Shown piece after piece: positions 31,325-41,270 of a stretch of 64,000 bases of DNA. Within the stretch, counting starts at the first letter, position 1. The number at the start of each line of letters is the position of its first letter. Made by a program: the position numbers and the translations under genes. The stretch comes from Candidatus Proruminimicrobium quisquiliarum (lineage in GTDB: Bacteria > Elusimicrobiota > Endomicrobiia > Endomicrobiales > Endomicrobiaceae): NCBI GenBank assembly GCA_018433245.1, contig JAHDRN010000013.1, positions 78,979 to 142,978 on the forward strand. The letters are read 5' to 3'. Below the pieces are notes generated by a model. That model ran no database searches and was not told where the DNA came from. It saw only the letters and a program-made list of their open reading frames with translations.

Positions 31325-32087
31325 AAGTTTTATTTTAAGCGGACTGGCATTAATTTTGTTAAGTTCCTGCGGACCTTCATATCCGAAAGAAACGCTTGTA
31401 AACGATATAGAACAAATTGTCAAAAAAGAATCGGGATGCGACGCCAGAGTCTCTTTTATAAAAGACACGGTTTATCTTGATATGCCGATGAATACGATTG
31501 TGTCGTCTGAAAATGAGGTTTTTTCAGAAGCCATAACCGCATTGCAAAACGGAGTTTTTGCCGTTACAAGAATCGCTTTAAGTTCTGATGCTGATATCAA
31601 AATTATTGTTATTACGGCGTTTGATCCGGAGTATACGGTATCATTAAGAATGATTCAAAACATAGAGGATGTAAAAAGTTATTTTTACCAGCGTATTTCA
31701 AAAAGTGATTACGAACAGAGACAACTGATAGAAATAGAAGGACCGGATACGGCAAGACAATCAATACTTGACAGACATTATGTCGGTCAGGAAGAATTTG
31801 TAGGCAGATTAATAGTATCTCAGCTTAATATGTTGGGAAGAACCAATCCTTTCTTGGCTACGGTTATAAATTCGTTAAATTTAAAATATGGTTCCATTTA
31901 TAATGACAGTATTATTATAACGGCAAAAGGTACATACTCACTTGTATCGGATACTTTGATAAGAAAATTAATAACCGAAGAATTAAACAAAAATATAAAG
32001 AAGTACAAGCTTTTTTCAATAAAATATGTTAGAATATTATCTAAGGAAGGGACTGTTGTTATGGAAGTCCCGGCAGTTTTAAATTAG
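31299..32087 (+). CDS. Lipoprotein of unknown function
   Basis: A signal peptide (LIYKSFILSGLALILL) ends in the lipobox LSSC, with Cys near residue 24, so the mature protein is lipid-anchored in the envelope. The body is alpha-beta: ETLVNDIEQIVKKESGCDARV, then strands YLDMPMNTIV and IKIIVITAF, and a helical region with VKSYFYQRISKSDYEQRQL. This resembles small secretion- or chaperone-associated lipoproteins, but no family is recognised. It begins 26 bases inside the end of the FtsH-like gene, suggesting translational coupling and perhaps a shared envelope quality-control role. Confidence 0.7.
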   Translation: MPKLYLIYKSFILSGLALILLSSCGPSYPKETLVNDIEQIVKKESGCDARVSFIKDTVYLDMPMNTIVSSENEVFSEAITALQNGVFAVTRIALSSDADIKIIVITAFDPEYTVSLRMIQNIEDVKSYFYQRISKSDYEQRQLIEIEGPDTARQSILDRHYVGQEEFVGRLIVSQLNMLGRTNPFLATVINSLNLKYGSIYNDSIIITAKGTYSLVSDTLIRKLITEELNKNIKKYKLFSIKYVRILSKEGTVVMEVPAVLN

Positions 32088-32101
32088 AGAGCGTAAAAAC
32101 C

Positions 32102-32530
32102 ATGAGTAAAGCTGTATGTTTTCTTATTACTTTGGTTATGCTTCTTGGAATGGGCGCTGAGTTGAACGCGAGCGTTAAAACGGATGCTTGCTCGGATTCT
32201 TTCAGTGATTTTGTAGTTGACCAAATTCAAAAAAATTTTTCACAAACGCTTTCGTCTCCGGTTAGGGGAGACAATAAAAAATCCGACGCTTTTATTTTGC
32301 TGTACGTAATAAACCAAAATCAGGAAAATAATTCTTTTAACAAATTTTCAAACAATAATAAATTTATTCAGGCGGCAGTAAAATTTGAAAATAATGCTTT
32401 ATTTTTCAGCGATATATGGCGGCAGTATGTGCGGCTTCGCGGATTAAGCGACTATAAAATTAATTTAAATTCGTTTATTGCAATAAGAGCTGTAAATGAC
32501 GGCGGAGTAAATATAACGGCGTTTATTTAA
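32102..32530 (+). CDS. Small exported protein of unknown function
   Basis: Residues 1-24 look like a cleavable signal peptide (VCFLITLVMLLGMGAELNAS, cleavage probably after Ala-Ser region). The mature part is about 118 residues, rich in Asn and Ser, with a predicted strand-helix pattern (DAFILLYVINQNQ, FIQAAVKFENNALFFSD, FIAIRAVNDGGVNITAFI). It follows the lipoprotein gene by 14 bases and precedes a hairpin. No family recognised; probably part of the same envelope operon. Confidence 0.6.
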   Translation: MSKAVCFLITLVMLLGMGAELNASVKTDACSDSFSDFVVDQIQKNFSQTLSSPVRGDNKKSDAFILLYVINQNQENNSFNKFSNNNKFIQAAVKFENNALFFSDIWRQYVRLRGLSDYKINLNSFIAIRAVNDGGVNITAFI

Positions 32531-32556
32531 AGACTGGCAGAAATGCCGGTCTTTTT
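32531..32556 (+). terminator. Hairpin with short U-tract 16 bases before the giant gene
   Basis: AGACTGGCA and TGCCGGTCT form a nine-pair stem (one G-T) with a GAAA tetraloop and then TTTTATTTT. It begins at the base after the preceding stop codon and ends about 16 bases before the start of the 2673-residue gene. There is no room for a promoter between them, so it probably works as a partial terminator that lowers expression of the giant gene. Confidence 0.7.
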
Positions 32557-32571
32557 ATTTTGGAGTGAAAT

Positions 32572-35500
32572 ATGATAAGAAAATTTTTATCGGTTTTAAT
32601 TGCCTTTGCTCTTTTGGCGCCCTCATTGCCTTCGGGAGCATTTACCGCGGCTGTTGCTCCTTCGGCGGGTTTTGCCGGGTTCGGCACAATCACATCGGCA
32701 AATTTCTATGACGGAGATACAATCGTAATCAATATTCAGGATTTGCATAACAATAAGGAGGTTCAGGAAAATACGTATAAGCTTCTTACAAGTTTAAATA
32801 AAAAATATAAAGATATTGAAGTTTATCTTGAAGGCGCGTCAAAAGATGTAAATATGAACGAACTTGTAAGAGGCATGGATAAAAATTCGGCTGATACGAT
32901 TATGGATGTCCTTTACAGAGGCACGCAAATAAGCGGAACGGAATACTTCGGTTATAAAAATAATAAAATATTAAAACCTACTGAAGAAAGCGGAATATAT
33001 GATGAAAATATCAAAAATTTTGCCGAGTTGATTGATAAAAGACAGGAAATTAAAAATTTACTGGAAATTAAAGAAACAAACATAAAAAACCTTTCCGACA
33101 GATATTTAAACGCCTCGCAGAGACGAATATTAAGAATATATAAGAAATACAGAAATAAACAAATAGACGCGAATAAATTTTATGAAAGGCTTTTAACCGA
33201 AATTCAAAAATCGCAAACAAACTTAAATAAATATATAAATTTCAGTTTGTATCTTGAAATTTTAGAACAAAATAAGCAAACCGATAAAATTAAGGCGCAA
33301 AAACAGCTGCAGCAGCTATTGTATGATTTAAAAGGAACGGTATCTTTCCGCGAATACACCGACTTGTTAAAATTGTCCGATAATCTGACGAATATGGATG
33401 TTGTTTTTTCATACATAAGTTCAAAAGTGTCAAATGTTGACAGATACGTAAAATACCCTGATTTATTTAAGATGATTGATATCATAGAAAAGGCCGGTCT
33501 TGTAGATCCGCTTGATTTGGTTGCGGAAGAGGGAGAAATAATAAATGATTTATTGCTTGCCGGCTGCAAACATAAAATTCAGAAAGATGTTGTTTTTTTA
33601 AATAATTTTATAACCATATATGAAAATTTTATTTTGGCTAACATAAGTTTTAATGAATATAATGTCTATAAAAGAAACATACGTTTGTTTTATAAGCTTT
33701 ATTACAAATATATGCCTGATGATAATTTCACGCTTCTCATACCTTATGAAAAAACAGCCGAAAAATTTAACGAATTAAATATAAAGAGAAATGAGTTATT
33801 TGCAAAAAATATTTTATCGGGCATAGACCGCGCGTCAGTTAAATTTAACAAGATATACGGCAAATATTCAAATATTGATATGACGTTAAAAGCTTTGCCT
33901 GCGGCAAAAAAAATAAAAGTTGTGGTTACCGGAGGATTTCATACTTCCGGAGTCAATAAAATTCTGGATAAAAATAAAATATCGTATCTTACGATCACTC
34001 CTAATATAAAAAATAAAGATAATAACTTTGAAAAACTGTATTTTAACAATATTCTGGCTCAGGCTGATGCGGATAGAAATGCGATAGCCGCAATGCCGCT
34101 GTCCGAACAATATCCGTTGCCGCTTGCAAAAGATTTGGCCGAAATAATATCCGTTCTCAGACAATCGGGCAAAAGCTGGCAGGATATATCAAAAATGTTT
34201 AATTCAATCATAAGAGAAAGAGAATTGAGCGAAAATATAAAATTTTCTTATGACGCCGAAGCTGAAACGGCGGTTTTTGATATTGCAGCCGATGACGGCA
34301 ACCCGCGTAAAATAGAATATAAAAAAGGCAGCATAGCCATAAACGGAGATTCTGTTTTTCAGTCAACCGCATTGGGAGAACATCTTAAAATGGTGATAAC
34401 ACAAGCGTTGACTCCGGGAACTTTTACTTCAAGAATAAGAGAATATTCTGAAATTAAAAATAATGATTATATGGCTGCGGCTCTTTCTCTGCTTGATACT
34501 CAGGGCGTTATGCTGCCTAGTTTGAAAGATGCGATTTTAATGTATCTTTTTCTTTTTGAAGCGGATAATTCCGAATTTGAATATGAATCCGTGTTAAAAG
34601 ACGAACTGAGAAAAAAGTCAATGTCCGATTATGAAATTGTAGTAGGGCAATCCTATAATCTGATGGGTAAGAAAGACGATACTTACGGGCAAAGTACGGA
34701 GTACGGATGTCTGGCTTATGTTGATTATGACAGGAAGATATTTTATATACATTCGGATTTAATAAACTATTTCAAAAACAGCGTTAATGATAAATCTCCA
34801 AGGGAAGCGGAAATTGCCGCAAGAAAATTTTTCCATAGTCTTGTAATACACGAAACTCTTGAAAGAGACGCTCTTACCGGACGGGATTTGATTTTTGACG
34901 AGTATCTTGTAAAAAAACAGCCTAATGCAGACGGGCAGAGTCAGCGTCCTTATTCAACCGCTGCGTTTCATGAATTTTTACAAAGCGGATACGTTGAAGG
35001 CAAAGGATATTCGGCTGAAGAAATCGCCAGACAAAGAGAAATACTTGATATTTTTGACGTTATCATACAGGATGTAAACTACAGGCGTTCCGAATACGGA
35101 GACGTTATTTCAATAGTTCAGTCAAATACGGAATATCCGCAGGATATAAAATCAGACTGGCTCGCAATAAGGGCAGGCGACGCCGCAGTTGTAAGCCGTT
35201 ATGCAAAAAGTTTGGCCGATAAAATTTTTGAGCAGATGAAAAGTCAGGCAAATTATCATGCCGGTTATTATGTCATAGCATACAGAAAATCTTCAACACA
35301 GCAATATATGCGGGAAATAGTAAAAAGCGTTGAATATGAATTAAATCAGAAAAAGAGTCCAATTCCTATAAAAATGGTTGAAATTGAAGAAGACGCGGAT
35401 CCTTCGGTACAAGGTCCGGAAAGATTTAAAGTTCAGGATGAAAGTGCCATAAGCGATGCAAAAATATTTTTTATAGACGATATTATTTCAAAGCAAAGCG

Positions 35501-38500
35501 ATACCTTTCACTACATATATTTATACTTTAAAAATAAAGGAAATGTAGTGCAGCCTTGCGTATTTTTTGATCTGTCACAGGAAGATTTAAACAATACTCT
35601 TTCGGATCAAACTTATGACGATATTTTAAAAGATTCTTCCGAATTTATAGCACTTCTTAAACAATTTAATCCGAAAGTTACAAAATATCCCATTTATTGG
35701 CTTGTAAGAATGATAAATGACAACGAAAAACTATCCGCCAAACAACTTAACAGATTTATAAACGCTCTTAATAAAACCGCTAAAAGAAAAATTATAACGG
35801 CCGCGGTTGAACTTCTTAATTCTCCCAATAAAATAAGAGGCGTCAATTTAGGTGACCTTATTTATCTTATAGCATGTCTTGCCGCGGGGAAAAAACTTGA
35901 TTTTAATGAAGTCGGCGACGCTTTGGTAACTTTTTTCAAAGACGGGGCAAACAGCGATATGGCCTCATTATTCGGAGCAGGCAGCGCCGCCGGGAAAGTT
36001 ATGGAAGTTGATTATTATGACTGGCAGGATAAGACGGCTCTTGCGATACCTTATGCAAAAATTAAGGGATACGATATGCTTAAGGTCGCGCATTTGGGAT
36101 ATATGACCGATTTGCAAAGAGCAACGGTCGCTCTTTACGCCCAAAAATACAAAATTGTTTTTGAAGACGAGAAAAGAAAATTAAAACATAAAAGATTTGA
36201 ACCGTACATAAGCCGCAGCTTGAAAGATCAAATCGCCGATATACAGAAACGGCTTGTTGAAGCTCAGAATGAATTTAAAAATAAAAAGATAACAAGCGCC
36301 GAGTATGCCAAAAAAGTTAAAGAAATTATGAACAGAGCCGTTGAAATATCTCTTAAAATAGTGAAGGATAATTATAATATAAACATAGAGAGAACATTTT
36401 TTGACATAATAGTCGGCGGTTCTCTTACAAAAGGCAATATGATGTTTGATTCGGATATTTATTACGATATCGTCACTCCTAACGAGGATATGTCCGTTTT
36501 GATTGACGAAAAATTTGCGCCTGTGTATTCTTTTATATTGAACAGTATAGGGCTTGAAACGTACGCCGTTACAAAATATTCAAGCAGTTTTGACAATAAA
36601 CAAAATATGAGCACGGTTACCGATGAGAGAGGAACAGCGGTTTTTATGGATTATGAACCGCTGTATGACGACGATAGCAGTAAAGAAGAATACAAAAGGT
36701 TAAATTTAAAACTTATAAATAAATATCTTAAAAGTTTGTTGAAACAGGCTCTTGAAAACAAAGAAGAAACTTTAAAACTTATAAGGGCTATGACCGGAAA
36801 TTATTACTCCGTTTCGATAAACGGCTCCGGATGGATAGGAAATTCTTTTGTGCAGTCGCATGATGAAAATTCTTCTTTTAACACCAGATATACAATTTTG
36901 GCGCTGGAATCAAAACTTAAAGAAATAATATTTGAATATCTGTCGGGATTAAGCGGCGATGAAGTTGACAAAATAGAGATACCGAAAGGCGTCGGAAAAC
37001 AGATTGATTTTATAAAAAGAAACATAAAAACGGTTTCGCCGGAAGTTATTGACACTCTTTATTTAGCGTGGAGAAGTCTGTCTCAGATCAGGTTTGACAG
37101 ACCGAAAGACGCATGGTCCGGTTTTTATACCGGGCTTGAAAAATCCGGATTAATGAACGAAACGGAAGCCAGAAAAGTAATAAATGATTTTATAGATATA
37201 AATCTTGCGGTAACTAAGTTTGAGCAAAACCGCGATTTTAATTCTCGTGATTTTTTGCAGATAGTTGAAACTTTTATATATGCCAATTCAAAAGATGTAA
37301 CGTCTTTCAAAACCGCTTACAGAAAATACAGGCACATAGAAAATCTTCTTGTAAATATAAAAGCAGATGAAGATAATAACGAAGTGGAATACATGGCAAA
37401 AGCAATAGCGCTTCTGAGCGATTTTGATGATGCGACGCTGCTTAAATTTTACGAGTTTCCGCAGATTGCCGGCAACGGACATTCGGATAAGATAAATGAA
37501 TATATAGAAATTGTCAAAAAATCCATAGAAACGATTAAAAAGATAGATGAATTTCCTAAATATCCGGAATTAAACGGCTGGAGAACTCTTCAGAATTACT
37601 GGGATAATATAATTCAAATATCGGATAATCCTCAGACTCTGCTGGCTCTTTTTGCGTATATGCTTGAGAAAACCAAAAATATAGAAGACGATGAAAAAAC
37701 AAAAGAAGGAAAGAAAAAAAATGATTATCTTGAAACGATGTATAATATTTATCTTCCTTCCATATACCGTCTTCTTGGAAGCGGCGCCTATGAATATGCA
37801 AGAAACAATTTGTTTATTTCCACAAATCCGGTTGAATATCTTAATATTTTAAAGCTTGTTAAACAAATATACGGCGCGGATATTCCGCAGCTTACGGAAT
37901 TTAAAGATATGCAGATTGTTGTTCCATTGAAACGATTTTTGGCGGCCAAAGGTTTTGATTTGAAAAATATAACTATAAAATCAAGAGTAAAAACTCCTTA
38001 CAGTATGTTTGAAAAAATGACGTCAGGAAGAAGAAATAAAACTCAGCCGGGCGAGTTAGGTAAGGATTTTAACCCCGATGATCCTAAAATAATATCAGAA
38101 TTTTTAAAACAGATAAGAGATGTTACGGGTCTTCATATAATTATTGAAAGCCCGGATATAAGTCAGGATGCTTTATCGGAAGCTCTTAAAGAATTTATAG
38201 CTTTACAAACGGCAAAAAGAGTTGACGAAAGCGAAAATAAAAGAGAATTGGAGCGAATAAAATATAATTTTTCAATAGGGTATCCGAAGGGGAAAACGGA
38301 AGTTCCGGTTGAAGCGTGTATATATTCAAGAAAGTCTTATAACGACGAAACTTTCGGCAGATACGACCCAAACAAAAAAGACGTTAAAGAACCTCATTTT
38401 ATCTATAAGCTCGGTACTACAATAAAAGAAAATTTTTATGCCGGAATTTTCTTTAAGGGAATTAAACGTAAAAATTTCGTTATAACAACCGATGACGAAG

Positions 38501-40593
38501 ATATAAGCGACGATTTCTGCGGAAATTTCAATAAAATAAAAAATAAAATACAAACAAACAGAACGGTTATGTGTTTTGTTGAATACTGGAACGAAGTATA
38601 TGTAGTTGATGTTCCGGAAGGCTCCGTTTTAATGGATGTCATATTTCAGCCTTATTTTACAAACGAACACCCGCTTGTCGTTTATAATGCCGACGGATAT
38701 CTTTTAAATAATAAAATGCCTGTTAAGTCTAACGGATATTATAAAATCACAATCGGGGAAGGGAAGCCCAATTATGACAAAAAAGCCGGGCTTAAAACCG
38801 TAAGAGCAAGACTGTACAGGGCTATTATTAACGGCAAGGAAGAAATATCCGGAACCGGTTCGGATGCTTTTAAAGAAAAACTTGAAAAAATAAACGAGAT
38901 TGAACGTATTCAGAAACTTATAGATAAAGTAAATGACGGAGATCTTGATTGGAATCTGTTTTTAAATATAATTTCGGAGATTCAATTATTTGACGGAATT
39001 TTAAAAAACCGGGAAGAATACAATAAAATAATAATACGGGCTCAGTATGCGGCTGCCGAAAAAATATTAGAAGCGTTGTCTTCGGTTCCGCGTTCTGCGG
39101 AAACCGCCGCGGCTATTGAAAAATTTAAGAAAATTATAGGCAGACTGCAAACCGGAAATGAATTTTTATCGGCTGAAAACAAAACGGCGATTGATGAGAT
39201 TATAATTTCATTTATGCAGATGTTGGATAAAGAAAATTCAAAAAAATCGGACGCCGCTTATGATAATTTAAAAGTATTGTTTTTCCTTGAAACCAGACAG
39301 GTTGATATGTATATGTTGGCAGCCGAAACTGCGCAAATTAAAAGAGCGTATCTTGATATAGGTTCGGTGTCTGTTTCTGATTTTTTCACCAATTCCGTAA
39401 AAATAGCAAATCATTATAACTTATTAAATGTCGGAGAATTATGGCAGGCGTTTGTTTTAGGGATTTTGGACAGGCATACGGTTATTAAAAATCCGGACGG
39501 CAGAGAAATGGAACTGGCAAATTATTATGATCCGGATTACCGTAATAAAATTATGCCTTTGATTTCACTGGGAAGAAATGTTAAGAAACTTGCCGAATAT
39601 GTCGCCGGAGTTCCTTTGCTTGAAGAATATTCGGGACTTGTTATGCAGATGCTTTTGAGTTTATACGAACAGGGAGCCTATGATATAGAGGATTTACTGG
39701 CAAAAGAAACTCCGTTTTTATTACAGAGCGAAGCGGATTTCGTTAAAGAGACCGTTAAAAACAGACTTGGCCTTTCAAAAGTTGACATCAAAGTTTCGCC
39801 TTCTCAGGATTTGTTTATGGCAAAAGACGCTTATTCTTTTGCCACATTGGATGTCGGAGAAGATACCGCTACTCTTTATATAAGCGAAATGTTTCTGAAG
39901 CAGCTTGAAAACGGCAGCGACGAATACAGAGAAAGAATATTGGCTTTATTGGTTGAACATGAGTTGGGCGAATATGAATTTTTAAGAGATAATCCCGAAG
40001 CGGATTACGAAAAATTTCATGAACAGCCTGATCAAAAAGAATTGCTTGATTTTGCGGACGAAATAGCGGCGCAGATAAGTGAATCGGCTATGGAAACAAA
40101 CGCGGAAAACATAGAGGGATTTAATAATGCAGTTTTCGGGAATATACCCGAAAACGGATCATATTTAAGCGGCGTATTAATGCGGTTTGCAAAAATTATA
40201 CCAGATGTTTTAGCGGGCGGCATGGATATAAATGCCGACGGGAAATCAGGGCTTGACGCAGTTCCGTCCGAAGTTTTAAAATCTGTTTTGTTTGTAATTC
40301 AAAATCTTGGCGATGGCCGTGAAAATATCAGACAAAATATGTTTGTATTATTTAACAATATGAAAATTAACGGAAAACAAAATCCGGTTTTTGCTTCAAA
40401 AGAAAGTCTTTTGGCTGAAATTTCAAAAACGGAAATAAGCAAAACAAAGTACGCCCTTATTGAAAAATATATTAACTGGATTTATGAAACAGAACAAATA
40501 ATGCCTGAAAAAGATATAGGTATTCCCGAGTCAATTACATCGCAGCTTGAAAAAGACGTTGAAAATACAAGGAAAATATTATTTGCCGCATAA
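32572..40593 (+). CDS. Giant secreted multidomain protein: TIKI/ChaN-like, PRTase-like and nucleotidyltransferase-like regions
   Basis: The 2673-residue product has a clear signal peptide (LSVLIAFALLAPSLPSGAFT). Residues 45-470 recall the TIKI/ChaN/EreA superfamily: IQDLHNN with H59, YLEGAS with E87 and, at the end, GGFHTSGV with H457. H760-E (IHETLERD) and H2463-E (EHELGEYE) are HExxE motifs in similar contexts. Residues 860-1000 resemble a phosphoribosyltransferase (FFIDDI, D969-D970). Residues 1275-1365 carry GGSLTKG, then D1293-S-D1295 and D1360, the acid pattern of nucleotidyltransferases. The rest is helical and unrecognised. Very long proteins of this type occur in Omnitrophota and Elusimicrobiota, from memory. 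Domain assignments beyond motifs are inference. Confidence 0.7.
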   Translation: MIRKFLSVLIAFALLAPSLPSGAFTAAVAPSAGFAGFGTITSANFYDGDTIVINIQDLHNNKEVQENTYKLLTSLNKKYKDIEVYLEGASKDVNMNELVRGMDKNSADTIMDVLYRGTQISGTEYFGYKNNKILKPTEESGIYDENIKNFAELIDKRQEIKNLLEIKETNIKNLSDRYLNASQRRILRIYKKYRNKQIDANKFYERLLTEIQKSQTNLNKYINFSLYLEILEQNKQTDKIKAQKQLQQLLYDLKGTVSFREYTDLLKLSDNLTNMDVVFSYISSKVSNVDRYVKYPDLFKMIDIIEKAGLVDPLDLVAEEGEIINDLLLAGCKHKIQKDVVFLNNFITIYENFILANISFNEYNVYKRNIRLFYKLYYKYMPDDNFTLLIPYEKTAEKFNELNIKRNELFAKNILSGIDRASVKFNKIYGKYSNIDMTLKALPAAKKIKVVVTGGFHTSGVNKILDKNKISYLTITPNIKNKDNNFEKLYFNNILAQADADRNAIAAMPLSEQYPLPLAKDLAEIISVLRQSGKSWQDISKMFNSIIRERELSENIKFSYDAEAETAVFDIAADDGNPRKIEYKKGSIAINGDSVFQSTALGEHLKMVITQALTPGTFTSRIREYSEIKNNDYMAAALSLLDTQGVMLPSLKDAILMYLFLFEADNSEFEYESVLKDELRKKSMSDYEIVVGQSYNLMGKKDDTYGQSTEYGCLAYVDYDRKIFYIHSDLINYFKNSVNDKSPREAEIAARKFFHSLVIHETLERDALTGRDLIFDEYLVKKQPNADGQSQRPYSTAAFHEFLQSGYVEGKGYSAEEIARQREILDIFDVIIQDVNYRRSEYGDVISIVQSNTEYPQDIKSDWLAIRAGDAAVVSRYAKSLADKIFEQMKSQANYHAGYYVIAYRKSSTQQYMREIVKSVEYELNQKKSPIPIKMVEIEEDADPSVQGPERFKVQDESAISDAKIFFIDDIISKQSDTFHYIYLYFKNKGNVVQPCVFFDLSQEDLNNTLSDQTYDDILKDSSEFIALLKQFNPKVTKYPIYWLVRMINDNEKLSAKQLNRFINALNKTAKRKIITAAVELLNSPNKIRGVNLGDLIYLIACLAAGKKLDFNEVGDALVTFFKDGANSDMASLFGAGSAAGKVMEVDYYDWQDKTALAIPYAKIKGYDMLKVAHLGYMTDLQRATVALYAQKYKIVFEDEKRKLKHKRFEPYISRSLKDQIADIQKRLVEAQNEFKNKKITSAEYAKKVKEIMNRAVEISLKIVKDNYNINIERTFFDIIVGGSLTKGNMMFDSDIYYDIVTPNEDMSVLIDEKFAPVYSFILNSIGLETYAVTKYSSSFDNKQNMSTVTDERGTAVFMDYEPLYDDDSSKEEYKRLNLKLINKYLKSLLKQALENKEETLKLIRAMTGNYYSVSINGSGWIGNSFVQSHDENSSFNTRYTILALESKLKEIIFEYLSGLSGDEVDKIEIPKGVGKQIDFIKRNIKTVSPEVIDTLYLAWRSLSQIRFDRPKDAWSGFYTGLEKSGLMNETEARKVINDFIDINLAVTKFEQNRDFNSRDFLQIVETFIYANSKDVTSFKTAYRKYRHIENLLVNIKADEDNNEVEYMAKAIALLSDFDDATLLKFYEFPQIAGNGHSDKINEYIEIVKKSIETIKKIDEFPKYPELNGWRTLQNYWDNIIQISDNPQTLLALFAYMLEKTKNIEDDEKTKEGKKKNDYLETMYNIYLPSIYRLLGSGAYEYARNNLFISTNPVEYLNILKLVKQIYGADIPQLTEFKDMQIVVPLKRFLAAKGFDLKNITIKSRVKTPYSMFEKMTSGRRNKTQPGELGKDFNPDDPKIISEFLKQIRDVTGLHIIIESPDISQDALSEALKEFIALQTAKRVDESENKRELERIKYNFSIGYPKGKTEVPVEACIYSRKSYNDETFGRYDPNKKDVKEPHFIYKLGTTIKENFYAGIFFKGIKRKNFVITTDDEDISDDFCGNFNKIKNKIQTNRTVMCFVEYWNEVYVVDVPEGSVLMDVIFQPYFTNEHPLVVYNADGYLLNNKMPVKSNGYYKITIGEGKPNYDKKAGLKTVRARLYRAIINGKEEISGTGSDAFKEKLEKINEIERIQKLIDKVNDGDLDWNLFLNIISEIQLFDGILKNREEYNKIIIRAQYAAAEKILEALSSVPRSAETAAAIEKFKKIIGRLQTGNEFLSAENKTAIDEIIISFMQMLDKENSKKSDAAYDNLKVLFFLETRQVDMYMLAAETAQIKRAYLDIGSVSVSDFFTNSVKIANHYNLLNVGELWQAFVLGILDRHTVIKNPDGREMELANYYDPDYRNKIMPLISLGRNVKKLAEYVAGVPLLEEYSGLVMQMLLSLYEQGAYDIEDLLAKETPFLLQSEADFVKETVKNRLGLSKVDIKVSPSQDLFMAKDAYSFATLDVGEDTATLYISEMFLKQLENGSDEYRERILALLVEHELGEYEFLRDNPEADYEKFHEQPDQKELLDFADEIAAQISESAMETNAENIEGFNNAVFGNIPENGSYLSGVLMRFAKIIPDVLAGGMDINADGKSGLDAVPSEVLKSVLFVIQNLGDGRENIRQNMFVLFNNMKINGKQNPVFASKESLLAEISKTEISKTKYALIEKYINWIYETEQIMPEKDIGIPESITSQLEKDVENTRKILFAA

Positions 40594-40602
40594 AAATAAC
40601 AC

Positions 40603-40631
40603 TTGTTTTAATATTATAAAAAATATATAAT
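40603..40631 (+). promoter_or_regulatory. Sigma-70 promoter before the HIT gene
   Basis: TTGTTT (40603-40608), a 17-base spacer and a consensus TATAAT (40626-40631). Transcription would start near 40638, only about eight bases before the ATG at 40646. The HIT mRNA would therefore be almost leaderless, which agrees with the lack of a Shine-Dalgarno sequence. Confidence 0.75.
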
Positions 40632-40645
40632 CAAGACTCCATAAT

Positions 40646-40990
40646 ATGAAAGATTGTATTTTTTGTAAAATTATCGCAGGTGAAATCCCTGTCAAAACTA
40701 AAGTTTTTGAAGATGACAAGGTTTTTGCTTTTGAAGATATAAATCCGCAGGCTCCGGTACATATACTTATCGTTCCCAAAAAACATATATCCTGCTTAAA
40801 CGAAGCAAGTAATGAAAATTTGGAATTGTTGGGATATATACAGTTAGCCGCCTCTCAAATTGCAAAGCAGAAGGGACTGGAAGGCGGATACAGATTAGTA
40901 AATAATTGCGGTGCAGATGCAGGACAGACGGTATTTCATATACATTATCATTTATTGGGAGGCAGGGTTTTTGCCTGGCCTCCGGGTTAA
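40646..40990 (+). CDS. HIT-family nucleotide-binding protein (HinT-like)
   Basis: A small purine-nucleotide phosphoramidase-type protein. The 114 residues include the N-terminal zinc pair C4-x2-C7 (CIFCKI), DINPQAPVHILIVPKKHI in the centre, VNNCGADAGQTV, and the catalytic histidine triad H98-x-H100-x-H102 (FHIHYHLLGG). All key residues of the HinT branch are present, and length is normal. It has its own promoter and precedes rpsU by 36 bases. Such genes often neighbour translation genes. Start at ATG 40646 lacks a ribosome binding site but suits a near-leaderless transcript. Confidence 0.93.
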   Translation: MKDCIFCKIIAGEIPVKTKVFEDDKVFAFEDINPQAPVHILIVPKKHISCLNEASNENLELLGYIQLAASQIAKQKGLEGGYRLVNNCGADAGQTVFHIHYHLLGGRVFAWPPG

Positions 40991-41026
40991 ATATTAGTTT
41001 ATACAAAAAGGCGGTGTAAAGTTTCA

Positions 41027-41233
41027 ATGGTAAGCGTAAAAGTTAGAGATGGCGAATCTATAGAGGAAGCCATAAGAAGATTTAAGAGAGAATGCGAAGG
41101 CAGCGGAATAATGCAGGAGATAAAGAACAGAGAGTTTTATAAATCTCCGAGCGTTTTAAGAAAAGAAAAACTTGCCGAAGCCAAAAGAAAAATTCGCAGG
41201 AAAATGATGAAAGATAACAACTGGTCAAAATAA
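41027..41233 (+). CDS. rpsU: 30S ribosomal protein S21
   Basis: The 68-residue basic protein matches bS21: VKVRDGESIEEAIRRFKREC at the start, then a helix with EIKNREFYKSPSVLRKEKLAEAKRK. It sits on the small ribosomal subunit near the mRNA start region. It heads the macromolecular-synthesis cluster, as rpsU-dnaG-rpoD does in many bacteria, and is followed by a terminator-like hairpin that can let it be expressed above dnaG and rpoD. Confidence 0.95.
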   Translation: MVSVKVRDGESIEEAIRRFKRECEGSGIMQEIKNREFYKSPSVLRKEKLAEAKRKIRRKMMKDNNWSK

Positions 41234-41270
41234 ATATGGTTGTTTCTTAAATTAAATGAAAAATGCAAAA

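Noticed and set aside
33204..33569. Minus-strand frames opposite the giant secreted protein gene (several of 60-120 codons)
   Set aside because: All lie within one uninterrupted 2673-codon frame with a signal peptide and recognisable motifs, and none has an independent promoter or ribosome binding site.
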